Positions 1 to 5,308 of a stretch of DNA of 6,189 nt are shown one piece after another. Under the pieces are notes generated by a model. That model saw only the letters and a program-made list of their open reading frames with translations. It made no database searches and was not told where the DNA came from. Both the position numbers and the translations under genes were made by a program. The stretch comes from an uncultured Clostridia bacterium (GTDB lineage: Bacteria > Bacillota > Clostridia > Oscillospirales > Oscillospiraceae), in NCBI GenBank assembly GCA_945918815.1, contig CAMEIU010000126.1, forward strand, positions 1-6,189, in the 5' to 3' direction. Within the stretch, counting starts at the first letter, position 1; every line of letters starts with the position of its first letter.

Positions 1-3
1 AAA

Positions 4-29
4 ACTGGCACCGATTTCTCAGTGCCAGT
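4..29 (-). terminator. Terminator-like hairpin at the left edge
   Basis: Perfect 8-bp arms ACTGGCAC (4-11) and GTGCCAGT (22-29) enclose a 10-nt loop. Read on the minus strand the stem is followed by at least three T residues at the window edge, so it could be a second, weak terminator behind yebC or part of a repeat that continues outside the window. The T-tract is cut off by the window end, so its strength cannot be judged. Confidence 0.35.
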
Positions 30-43
30 GGAACTGTTAACTT

Positions 44-78
44 AATGACATTGGTGTGCGCACTGGCTCGCAATGACA
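44..78. repeat. REP-like intergenic repeat fragment
   Basis: Two direct copies of AATGACA (44-50 and 72-78) flank a segment containing the 8-bp palindrome GTGCGCAC (56-63) and GCTCGCAATGAC (66-77). On the minus strand it reads GTCATTGCGAGC followed by CAGTGCGCAC, a layout I recall from dispersed intergenic repeats of Oscillospiraceae and other bacteria. Assignment to a repeat family is from memory and only one copy is in the window. The rest of 30-172 holds no gene I can support. Confidence 0.35.
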
Positions 79-172
79 GCGTTTTTTGAACACTTGCAAG
101 AAATTTGCTGTTGCTTACTTAAACCGATAGTCATAATTCCAATTACTCTGTCTGCTTCCATCCGTAAGCGCA

Positions 173-206
173 TAAAAATCCCGGGATTCTAGCAGGAATC
201 CCGGGA
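173..206 (-). terminator. Intrinsic terminator of yebC
   Basis: An 11-bp perfect inverted repeat, TCCCGGGATTC (179-189) and GAATCCCGGGA (196-206), encloses a 6-nt loop. On the minus strand it begins 14 nt after the yebC stop codon, and the 3' arm runs straight into TTTTTATG (178 down to 171). A GC-rich stem followed by a U-run just past the stop is the standard rho-independent terminator layout, and it ends the minus-strand gene run. Confidence 0.9.
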
Positions 207-220
207 CTTTATGCAAAATC

Positions 221-958
221 TTAATCTTCGTTATCCCAGTTGTGCCAGACGTTCTGGACGTCGTCGTCATCTTCCATGGTGTCGATGAGCTTTTCCATGT
301 TCTTGATGTCGTCCTCGTTCTCCAGCTTTTGGTAGTTCTGGGGAACCATTTCGATCTGGGCGGAGGCGAACTTGTAGCCCTTCTTGGTCAGAGCGTCGGT
401 GACGGTGACGAAGTCATCGGGGTCAGTGTAGACGGTGAAGCAGTCCTCTTCGGCCTCGAAGTCGGACGCGCCGGCGTCCAGGGCGTCCATCATAACGGCG
501 TCCTCTTCATAGTCGCCGTCCTCGTTGTCGATGACGGCCACACCCTTCTTGTCGAAGCTCCAGGCCACGCAGCCGGAGGCGCCCAGGCCCTTGCCGTACT
601 TGTCGAAGTAGTGGCGCATATTGGAGGCGGTGCGGTTGCGGGAGTCGGTCATGGTTTCCACGATGACGGCCACGCCGCTGGGGCCGTAGCCTTCGTAGGT
701 GATGGACTCATAGTTGTCGCCGGAGCCGTTGCCGGCGGCCTTTTCCAGCACGCGCTTGATGTTGTCGTTTGGCATGTTGGCCGCCCGGGCCTTGGTGATG
801 ACGGTGGCCAGGCGGGAGTTGTTGGCAGGATCGGCGCTGCCGCCTTCCTTCACCGCCACGATCATCTCCTTGGAGATCTTGGTGAAGATATTGGCGCGCT
901 TGGCGTCCTGTGCGCCCTTGGTCTTTTGAATGTTATGCCATTTGGAATGTCCGGACAT
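221..958 (-). CDS. yebC: YebC/PmpR/TACO1-family translation-associated protein
   Basis: This is a cytoplasmic protein of 245 residues, the usual length for the family. Hallmarks are the start MSGHSKWHNI, KGAQDAKRANIFTKI (14-28), KARAANMPNDNI (56-67), YEGYGPSGVAVIVE (88-101), the TDSRNRT stretch (104-110) and an acidic tail with EDDDDVQNVWHN (229-240). The family was long annotated as a transcriptional regulator (PmpR). Later work on TACO1 and bacterial relatives ties it to translation, especially relief of ribosome pausing at proline-rich stretches. Which role applies here cannot be read from sequence. The start is supported by the conserved N-terminus and an AAGGGAAG ribosome site upstream. 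It is separated from the Nif3 gene by 77 bp carrying its own promoter and is followed by a strong terminator, so it can be transcribed alone. All expected conserved blocks are present. Confidence 0.96.
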   Translation of the reverse strand: MSGHSKWHNIQKTKGAQDAKRANIFTKISKEMIVAVKEGGSADPANNSRLATVITKARAANMPNDNIKRVLEKAAGNGSGDNYESITYEGYGPSGVAVIVETMTDSRNRTASNMRHYFDKYGKGLGASGCVAWSFDKKGVAVIDNEDGDYEEDAVMMDALDAGASDFEAEEDCFTVYTDPDDFVTVTDALTKKGYKFASAQIEMVPQNYQKLENEDDIKNMEKLIDTMEDDDDVQNVWHNWDNED

Positions 959-999
959 GGTAGTTCTTCCCTTCTCGGTCGTTCAAATTTTCTCGGAAT

Positions 1000-1029
1000 A
1001 TTTTAGCACAGACCCATAGGAAAAATCAA
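1000..1029 (-). promoter_or_regulatory. Predicted sigma-A promoter of yebC (extended -10)
   Basis: Read on the minus strand there is TTGATT (1029-1024, 4 of 6 to consensus), an 18-nt spacer, and TAAAAT (1005-1000, 5 of 6). The -10 box is preceded by TG plus one base (TGCTAAAAT), an extended -10 that compensates for the imperfect -35. Transcription would start near 993, giving a leader of about 35 nt. It lies wholly in the gap after the Nif3 stop codon. Confidence 0.65.
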
Positions 1030-1035
1030 CACGCA

Positions 1036-1827
1036 TCAGCAGAATTTCATGCAGTCCGTGTGATTTTTGGAGATTTCCACAGGAATCTCCGGGAACGCCG
1101 CCCGCAGATGGTCCGCCAGGACGGCGCAGACCGGGTTCTCGGTCCAGAAGTGCCCGGCGTCAATGAGGTTCAATCCCAGATCGTGGGCGCCCCAGAACTG
1201 GTTGTATTTCACATCGGCGGTGACGAAAGCGTCGCACCCGGCGTCATAGACCTCCCGGATGGCGCCTGCACAGGCCCCGCCGCCCACGGCCACCCGGCGG
1301 ACCGGCTTTCCCCCGTCCACATACCGGAGGCCCGGCGCGTGGAGTTTTTCCTTGACCCGGTCCAGGAAGTCCACCAGGGGCGTTTCCTCCACGGTTCCCA
1401 CACGGATCAGGCCGTAGGGCCGTCCCTGTCCGTCGGTACCCATGGGATTGAGAATTTCCACATTCCGAAGGCCCAGCAGCGCCGCCAACCGGTCGTTGAC
1501 GCCGCCGGGGGCGCAGTCCAGATTGGTGTGGGCGTTGACGGCGGAGATGCCGTGGGACGCCAGGAACAGAATGCACCGGCCCACGGAATCATCGTCGGTA
1601 ATGGCCTTCGGAGCCTGGAAGATCAGGGGATGGTGGGTGACGATCAAATCCGCCCCCGTCTCCGCCGCCTCCTGGCACACGTCCTCAAAGGGATCCAGGG
1701 CCACGAGGATTTTATGGACCCCCTGGCCCTCCCGGCCGCAGAGCAGGCCCACGTTGTCCCAGTCGCATTTCATGGAGGCAGGGGCCAGCCGCCCCAGAGC
1801 CTCCAGCACGTCATGTACCGTTGTCAT
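1036..1827 (-). CDS. Nif3-like dinuclear metal center hexameric protein (YqfO/YbgI family)
   Basis: This is a 263-residue cytoplasmic protein of the Nif3/DUF34 family, whose members form toroidal hexamers binding two metal ions per subunit. Some literature calls them GTP cyclohydrolase I type 2, but the cellular role is unsettled. Visible ligand motifs are THHP (H65, H66), AHTNLD (H100, D104) and a C-terminal AGHFWTE (H226, E230), with the glycine-rich GGGACAG at 182-188. The length matches the short form (E. coli YbgI type); the internal PII-like insertion that makes B. subtilis YqfO longer is absent. The start ATG lies inside the end of trmK (17-nt overlap) with GAGGCGG just upstream, so translation is probably coupled. 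The trmK-Nif3 order is the normal one in Firmicutes. The protein ends in CMKFC, two cysteines I do not recall as a family feature. Confidence 0.93.
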   Translation of the reverse strand: MTTVHDVLEALGRLAPASMKCDWDNVGLLCGREGQGVHKILVALDPFEDVCQEAAETGADLIVTHHPLIFQAPKAITDDDSVGRCILFLASHGISAVNAHTNLDCAPGGVNDRLAALLGLRNVEILNPMGTDGQGRPYGLIRVGTVEETPLVDFLDRVKEKLHAPGLRYVDGGKPVRRVAVGGGACAGAIREVYDAGCDAFVTADVKYNQFWGAHDLGLNLIDAGHFWTENPVCAVLADHLRAAFPEIPVEISKNHTDCMKFC

Positions 1828-2518
1828 ATTGCCGCCTCATTTCCCGCACCTCTCGGAGGGCTTGTTCGTAATAGGGCAGTCGCGCCCGCTCTTCTTTCTT
1901 CTGGCTCAATGCTATGCCGTCCACCGCCCTTTGGAGGCCCCGCAGTACCCGGTCAAAATAAGCCGGCAACAACGCGGAGCCGCTTTGCTGAAGCCGGGGC
2001 GAGAGGTACTGTTCTCCCGGCGTCAGAGGCCGCCCGCCGCCATAGCGGGCCGTGAGGGTGAAATAGAGAAAGCCGCCGTCCTGCACCAGGTCCTCTGCCT
2101 CGATGGCGTAGCCATTCTCCCCCAGCCAGCGGCGGAGATCGTTGCCGGAGGTCTGGGGCTGGAGAATCAGGGTGTAGGCCGGGTCCCGGGTCCAGGGGGC
2201 CGCCTGCAAAATCCCGGCAATGTTGTCCCCGCCCATGCCGGCGCAGACGATGGTATCCACGGAAGCCGGATCGACGGCCGCCAGCCCGTCGGCCACGAAG
2301 CAGTCCATCCGGTCCGCCACGCCGTAGAGGCGGCTGTTGGCCCTGGCCTTTTCCAGGGGCTTCTCCCGGAGATCCGAGGCCGCCACATAGGAGGCCTTGC
2401 CCTCGGTCAGCAGCCAGATGCCCAGATACCCGTGGTCACAGCCGATATCCGCGACCCTGGCACCCTCCGGCACCATGGCCGCGCAGCAGAGCAGCCGCTT
2501 GGAAATGGGGATTTTCAT
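1811..2518 (-). CDS. trmK: tRNA (adenine(22)-N(1))-methyltransferase TrmK
   Basis: This is a SAM-dependent enzyme that methylates N1 of A22 in the D-arm of bacterial tRNAs, mainly tRNA-Ser and tRNA-Tyr in B. subtilis. The 235-residue product has the SAM-binding motif ADIGCDHGYLGI (23-34), an acidic strand end ASDL (47-50), the AGMGG motif (93-97) and LQPQ (119-122). It ends in a charged helical C-terminal segment (about 180-230), as in TrmK. The reading frame stays open to an ATG at 2578, but I place the start at 2518. There GAGGAGAG lies at proper spacing, the protein begins with the family-like MKIPISKRL, and the 20 extra residues would be encoded by a palindromic repeat. No promoter is visible between it and the DUF1858 gene, so it is probably read from upstream. 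A glycine (G33) stands where relatives often have proline in the YLP part of the motif. Confidence 0.94.
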   Translation of the reverse strand: MKIPISKRLLCCAAMVPEGARVADIGCDHGYLGIWLLTEGKASYVAASDLREKPLEKARANSRLYGVADRMDCFVADGLAAVDPASVDTIVCAGMGGDNIAGILQAAPWTRDPAYTLILQPQTSGNDLRRWLGENGYAIEAEDLVQDGGFLYFTLTARYGGGRPLTPGEQYLSPRLQQSGSALLPAYFDRVLRGLQRAVDGIALSQKKEERARLPYYEQALREVREMRRQYDNGT

Positions 2519-2525
2519 AGACGTT

Positions 2526-2533
2526 CTCTCCTC
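2526..2533 (-). promoter_or_regulatory. Ribosome binding site that fixes the trmK start
   Basis: GAGGAGAG on the minus strand puts its GGAG core 9 nt before the ATG at 2518. No comparable site precedes the upstream in-frame ATG at 2578, which lies in the middle of a palindromic repeat, so this site decides the start. Confidence 0.85.
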
Positions 2534-2536
2534 AAA

Positions 2537-2627
2537 TCTGTAGGGCGCGACGACTCGGCGCGCCGCTGGCAGTCGCATTGCAGCGGCAGTGCCTTCAGCG
2601 GCGCGTCCAGTGGCCGCGCCCTACAGA
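2537..2627. repeat. 91-bp nested palindromic element (GTAGGG type)
   Basis: The outer arms are a perfect 13-bp inverted repeat, TCTGTAGGGCGCG (2537-2549) and CGCGCCCTACAGA (2615-2627). A second perfect pair, CGCGCCGC (2559-2566) and GCGGCGCG (2598-2605), nests inside. Near the centre GGCA (2568-2571) pairs with TGCC (2590-2593). The element fills most of the 121-bp gap between the DUF1858 stop and the trmK start, and it carries no T-run that would make it an intrinsic terminator. It resembles a MITE or REP-type element. I recall similar GTAGGGCGCG sequences in Oscillospiraceae genomes, but the copy number cannot be checked here. Confidence 0.75.
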
Positions 2628-2639
2628 GCAGGTTTCAGT

Positions 2640-2855
2640 TTACTGCTGCGCCTCGGAGGCTTCGATGAACTTGTTCACCTGGGCCAGGAAAGCGTCAGCG
2701 TCCACGCCGTGGACCATGCAGGCTTCCTCGACGGTCTCGCCGCGGGAAGAGGGGCAGCCCAGGCAGTGCATGCCGATGGCCATGAACAGAGGAGCGGTCT
2801 GGGGTGCGATGTCCAGGACGTCGCCGATGATGGTGGTCTTTTCAATTTTTGCCAT
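2640..2855 (-). CDS. DUF1858 domain protein (hybrid-cluster-protein-associated redox disulfide type)
   Basis: This is a 71-residue soluble protein made of a single DUF1858 domain. Typical signs are the start with IIGDVLDIAPQTAPLFMAIGMHCLGCPSSRGETVEEA, covering residues 9-45 in separate blocks: GDVLDIAP (11-18), GMHCLGCPSS (28-37) and ETVEEAC (40-46). The CLGC pair (C31, C34) is the presumed redox-active or metal-binding disulfide, and C46 is a third cysteine. The family is often found beside or fused to redox and Fe-S proteins such as hybrid cluster protein, but its biochemical function is not established. Here it follows an Mrp-type Fe-S carrier gene. It has its own strong promoter and an AAAGGAGA ribosome site (2865-2872), suggesting substantial expression. 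A metal-binding or thiol-relay role is inference. Confidence 0.9.
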   Translation of the reverse strand: MAKIEKTTIIGDVLDIAPQTAPLFMAIGMHCLGCPSSRGETVEEACMVHGVDADAFLAQVNKFIEASEAQQ

Positions 2856-2885
2856 GATAGATGGTCTCCTTTGTGTTTTTCTTTT

Positions 2886-2914
2886 ATTATATCCGTTTTT
2901 TCCGGTTTTTTCAA
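2886..2914 (-). promoter_or_regulatory. Predicted strong sigma-A promoter of the DUF1858 gene
   Basis: Read on the minus strand there is TTGAAA (2914-2909, 5 of 6), a spacer of exactly 17 nt, and a perfect TATAAT (2891-2886). The start point would be near 2879, leaving a leader of about 24 nt containing the AAAGGAGA ribosome site. The segment is AT-rich, unlike the GC-rich genes and repeats around it. It probably also drives trmK and the Nif3 gene, since no terminator is seen between them. Confidence 0.82.
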
Positions 2915-2951
2915 CAGGAAATGTAACACAGGCCGGATGGCCCGGACCTGC

Positions 2952-2977
2952 GGGCGGCTGATAGCCGCCCCTACAGA
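2952..2977. repeat. Short hairpin repeat with CCCTACAGA end
   Basis: A perfect 8-bp inverted repeat, GGGCGGCT (2952-2959) and AGCCGCCC (2963-2970), with a 3-nt loop is followed by CTACAGATCT. On the minus strand it reads TCTGTAGGGGCGGCT, a string I associate with dispersed repeats in Oscillospiraceae. The end CCCTACAGA (2969-2977) also occurs at the right end of the 91-bp palindrome (2619-2627). It lies just past the mrp stop but has no T-run, so it may stabilise the mRNA 3' end more than terminate it. Confidence 0.55.
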
Positions 2978-2990
2978 TCTATTTCCGGTT

Positions 2991-3815
2991 TTAAGTTCTG
3001 GAGAGGATCGTCGCGGCGGCGGCCACGGGCTCCAGATTGACTTCCTCCATGCGGCCCTCGTCGAATAATTTGGCCGTCTCCGGGTCGATGGGCAGCCGGG
3101 CCAGCACCGGCAGGCCGTAGGCCAGGGCCACCTCGTCCAGCTTGCTCTTGCCGAAGATCTCATACCGCTTGCCGCAGTCGGGGCACTGGAAGTAGCTGTA
3201 GTTCTCCACAAAACCGTAGATGGGAATATGCATCATCTGGGCCATTTTTACGGCCTTGGACACGATCATGGACACCAGGTCCTGGGGAGACGTGACCAGA
3301 ATCACGCCGTCGATGGGCAGGCTCTGGAACACGGTCAGGGCCACGTCGCCGGTGCCGGGAGGCATATCCACGAACATATAGTCCACGTCGCCCCAGCAGA
3401 CGTCGGACCAGAACTGCTTCACCGCGCCGGCCACCACGGGACCGCGCCACAGCACCGGGTCCGTTTCCTCCGGCAGCAGCAGATTGATGGACATGACCTT
3501 GATGCCGTCCCTGGTTTCGGCGGGCAGCATGCCGTCGTCGGAACCCACAATCTGCGTCTTCAGGCCGAAGGCCTTGGGAATGGAGGGGCCGGTGATATCG
3601 GCGTCCAGCACGGCCGTCTTGCGGCCCAGCTTCGCCAGAGCCACGGCCAGCATGGCGGTGACGGTACTCTTGCCCACGCCGCCCTTGCCGGACATGACCG
3701 CGATGACCTTTTTCACATTGGAATGGGCGTTGGGCTCCGCCAGGAAGCTCTCCGCCTTGCGGTCGGAGCAGCTCTCTCCACAGCTGGAGCAGTTGCCGGA
3801 ACAGGATGCGCTCAT
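2991..3815 (-). CDS. Mrp/NBP35-type P-loop ATPase, Fe-S cluster carrier
   Basis: This 274-residue cytoplasmic protein of the Mrp/ApbC/NBP35 family is an ATPase thought to bind and transfer Fe-S clusters to target enzymes. It shows a deviant Walker A SGKGGVGKS (42-50), DADITGPSIP (71-80), a Walker B-like region ending in VDMPPGTGD (149-157), and the CPDCGK pair (C211, C214) thought to hold the bridging cluster at the dimer interface. An N-terminal cysteine cluster at C5, C9, C12 and C16 resembles the ferredoxin-like N-terminus of NBP35 and of many clostridial homologues. The frame is open to an ATG at 3902, but I start at 3815: AAAGGAGAA (3823-3831) sits 9 nt upstream, and the extra residues would come from a palindromic repeat. 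It has its own promoter near the dacF stop codon. The neighbouring DUF1858 protein is a plausible redox partner by context only. Confidence 0.95.
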   Translation of the reverse strand: MSASCSGNCSSCGESCSDRKAESFLAEPNAHSNVKKVIAVMSGKGGVGKSTVTAMLAVALAKLGRKTAVLDADITGPSIPKAFGLKTQIVGSDDGMLPAETRDGIKVMSINLLLPEETDPVLWRGPVVAGAVKQFWSDVCWGDVDYMFVDMPPGTGDVALTVFQSLPIDGVILVTSPQDLVSMIVSKAVKMAQMMHIPIYGFVENYSYFQCPDCGKRYEIFGKSKLDEVALAYGLPVLARLPIDPETAKLFDEGRMEEVNLEPVAAAATILSRT

Positions 3816-3822
3816 AGAAGGA

Positions 3823-3831
3823 TTCTCCTTT
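3823..3831 (-). promoter_or_regulatory. Ribosome binding site that fixes the mrp start
   Basis: AAAGGAGAA on the minus strand has its GGAG core 9 nt before the ATG at 3815. The alternative in-frame ATG at 3902 lies inside the TTGACAATTG palindrome and lacks a ribosome site. Confidence 0.87.
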
Positions 3832-3864
3832 GTTTGATACTGAAATGCGTATGAAAGCAAAATT

Positions 3865-3925
3865 GGGATTTGTAGAGCGAATTGACAATTGACAATGGAC
3901 AATTGTCAATTCATAGACAAATCCC
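3865..3925. repeat. 61-bp compound palindrome (TTGACAATTG type) in the predicted mrp leader
   Basis: The outer arms GGGATTTGT (3865-3873) and ACAAATCCC (3917-3925) pair perfectly over 9 bp. After a small asymmetric interruption (5 nt against 4 nt), the inner arms GAATTGACAATTG (3879-3891) and CAATTGTCAATTC (3900-3912) pair perfectly over 13 bp around an 8-nt loop. The unit TTGACAAT also repeats in tandem (3882 and 3889). It lies between the predicted mrp start point and the mrp start codon. Only AATTTTG follows on the minus strand, so it is at best a weak terminator for dacF or an attenuator. It looks like a small mobile or REP-type element. Confidence 0.78.
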
Positions 3926-3947
3926 TATTTACCCGATCGTAATTTAT

Positions 3948-3976
3948 ATTGTATGCGCTTTTCATTCAATTGTCAA
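3948..3976 (-). promoter_or_regulatory. Predicted strong sigma-A promoter of the mrp gene, overlapping the dacF stop
   Basis: Read on the minus strand there is a perfect TTGACA (3976-3971), a spacer of exactly 17 nt, and TACAAT (3953-3948, 5 of 6). The dacF stop codon TGA (3975-3973) is part of the -35 box. Transcription would begin near 3941 and give a leader of about 125 nt that includes the 61-bp palindrome. The -35 box is also part of CAATTGTCAA (3967-3976), the same unit found in that palindrome. Confidence 0.78.
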
Positions 3977-5142
3977 CCTTCGGCCCGTTGGGGAGGCGCG
4001 AAGCAGATGGCGCGGAGCAGCTCCTTGGTGATGTCCCACCAGGTCCGTTTTGCCACGGCCTCCGGGGCCACCAGGGGGATGGCGGCCAGGGGCGCACCGT
4101 CGGCCTGGAGAGTCAAAGTACCCAGCCGCTGGCCCGCCTCCACCGGCGCTTTCACCTGCTCCGCCACCTCGATCTGGGTGGTAATGGAATTCTGCTGACT
4201 CTTTTCAATGAGGACCGGCGTGGCGTCGGACAGCACCGGCGTAATGGACGCCTGGGTCCCCAGGACCACCTCCACCGCAGGAATCTCCACCCTCGGGTCC
4301 GGCTGGGCCAGGGCATAGTTGGCGAAGCCATAGTCCAGCAGCTGCTTGGCGGACTGGAACCGGTCGCCGGAGCTGGCGCAGTGGAGCACCACGGCGATGA
4401 ACTCCACGCCGTTCCGCTTGGCCGAGGCCGACAGGCAGTGGCCCGCCGCCGAGGTATAGCCGGTCTTCAGGCCCGTGGTGCCCTCATAGAACCGCACCAG
4501 CTTGTTGGTGTTGGCCAGGCCGAACTCGCCGCCCCGCACCGTGTCCATCCAGATGGTGGTATACTTTCGAATCTCGTCGTGCTTCAAAAGCTCCCGGGAC
4601 ATGACGGCAATGTCGTAGGCGGAGGTCAGGTGCTCCGCAGCGTCTGGATCGTCGTCCAGGCCGGTGCAGTTGACAAAATGGGTGTCCGCCATGCCCAGCT
4701 CCTCCGCCCGCTGGTTCATCTTCTCCACAAAGGCGGCTTCGGACCCAGCCACATGCTCCGCCAGGGCCGTGGCGCAATCGTTGGCCGAGGACACCACCAC
4801 GGATTTGAGCATCTCATCCATGCTCATCTGCTCCCCGACCTCCAGGTACACCTGGCTGCCGCCCTTGGCCGCCGCCGTTTCTGACGCGGTGACCATGTCG
4901 TCCCAGCCGATCTGGCCCCGGTCCAGAGCCTCCAGCACCAGCAGCAGCGTCATGACCTTGGTGACGCTGGCAGGGGCCAGCCGCGCATGGGCGTCCTTTT
5001 CATACAGCACCGTGCCTGTGGACGCCTCCATCAGCACCGCCGACGGCGCGGCAATCTCCAGCTCCGCGGCCCGCGCCGTCACCGGCAGCAGGCACAGGGT
5101 CAGCGCCGCCGCCGTCAGAACCCCCAGGATCCGTCTCCACAT
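3973..5142 (-). CDS. dacF: D-alanyl-D-alanine carboxypeptidase (PBP5/DacF family)
   Basis: This exported penicillin-binding protein removes the terminal D-Ala from peptidoglycan stem peptides. The 389-residue product starts with a signal peptide: MWRR, a hydrophobic stretch (about 5-20) and a probable cut after ARA (residue 25). The peptidase S11 domain follows with all three active-site motifs: SVTK (S59 nucleophile, K62), SAN (119-121) and KTG (226-228). A PBP5-type C-terminal beta domain covers about 277-365. The tail TWWDITKELLRAICF (367-381) could be the amphipathic membrane anchor. Length is normal for the family. The start is supported by the signal peptide and by AAGGGTGATC upstream, close to the ideal Shine-Dalgarno sequence. 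The gene diverges from mtaB; I see no convincing dacF promoter. The symbol dacF is by similarity; other dac paralogues are possible. Confidence 0.93.
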   Translation of the reverse strand: MWRRILGVLTAAALTLCLLPVTARAAELEIAAPSAVLMEASTGTVLYEKDAHARLAPASVTKVMTLLLVLEALDRGQIGWDDMVTASETAAAKGGSQVYLEVGEQMSMDEMLKSVVVSSANDCATALAEHVAGSEAAFVEKMNQRAEELGMADTHFVNCTGLDDDPDAAEHLTSAYDIAVMSRELLKHDEIRKYTTIWMDTVRGGEFGLANTNKLVRFYEGTTGLKTGYTSAAGHCLSASAKRNGVEFIAVVLHCASSGDRFQSAKQLLDYGFANYALAQPDPRVEIPAVEVVLGTQASITPVLSDATPVLIEKSQQNSITTQIEVAEQVKAPVEAGQRLGTLTLQADGAPLAAIPLVAPEAVAKRTWWDITKELLRAICFAPPQRAEG

Positions 5143-5215
5143 ATCCGATCACCCTTCCCCTTCATTCTGGTACAAGCGTATGCGCCCGGGGGCCTGTTTA
5201 TGTTTTCCCTGTCCC

Positions 5216-5227
5216 GTAAAATTTTAC
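5216..5227. other. Small palindrome in the dacF-mtaB divergent spacer
   Basis: GTAAAATTTTAC is a perfect 12-bp palindrome in the 230-bp divergent region. It includes a TAAAAT on the minus strand that could act as a -10 box for dacF, but I found no -35 better than 3 of 6 at proper distance. It could also be an operator. The AT-rich remainder of 5143-5372 holds no gene. Confidence 0.3.
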
Positions 5228-5308
5228 AAAAAATGGCTGTCCTCTGAATAAAAGGCGCGGTCTTTCAGGAATTTACAGTATAATTGTTTATTTATACAAT
5301 TTTTATGC

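Noticed and set aside
42..134. 30-codon open frame on the minus strand with four cysteines (start MTIGLSKQQQ)
   Set aside because: It has no Shine-Dalgarno sequence, lies behind a strong terminator, and its second half is made of the REP-like repeat.
242..1006. 254-codon open frame on the plus strand opposite yebC
   Set aside because: It is the mirror of a fully conserved yebC; the low-complexity Val/Gly/Ala/His composition reflects the complementary strand.
2519..2578. 20-residue N-terminal extension of TrmK
   Set aside because: It is encoded within the 91-bp palindrome and spacer; the ATG at 2518 has GAGGAGAG at good spacing and gives the family N-terminus.
1442..2668. 408-codon open frame on the plus strand
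   Set aside because: It lies antisense to trmK and the Nif3 gene, has no ribosome site or recognisable domain, is rich in Arg, Ala, Pro and Ser, and crosses the palindromic repeat. It is a by-product of GC-rich coding on the other strand.
2915..2990. Intrinsic terminator of mrp
   Set aside because: The hairpin at 2952-2970 is strong, but no T-run follows it on the minus strand, so I do not call it a terminator.
3816..3902. 29-residue N-terminal extension of the Mrp protein
   Set aside because: It is encoded by the palindromic repeat, has no ribosome site, and the start at 3815 has an ideal AAAGGAGAA.
3865..3925. CRISPR-like or tandem-repeat reading of the TTGACAATTG units
   Set aside because: There are only a few short units, arranged as an inverted repeat without regular spacers; a palindrome explains them fully.
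3949..4884. 311-codon open frame on the plus strand opposite dacF
   Set aside because: The opposite strand carries an intact D,D-carboxypeptidase with all active-site motifs; this frame shows no family features.
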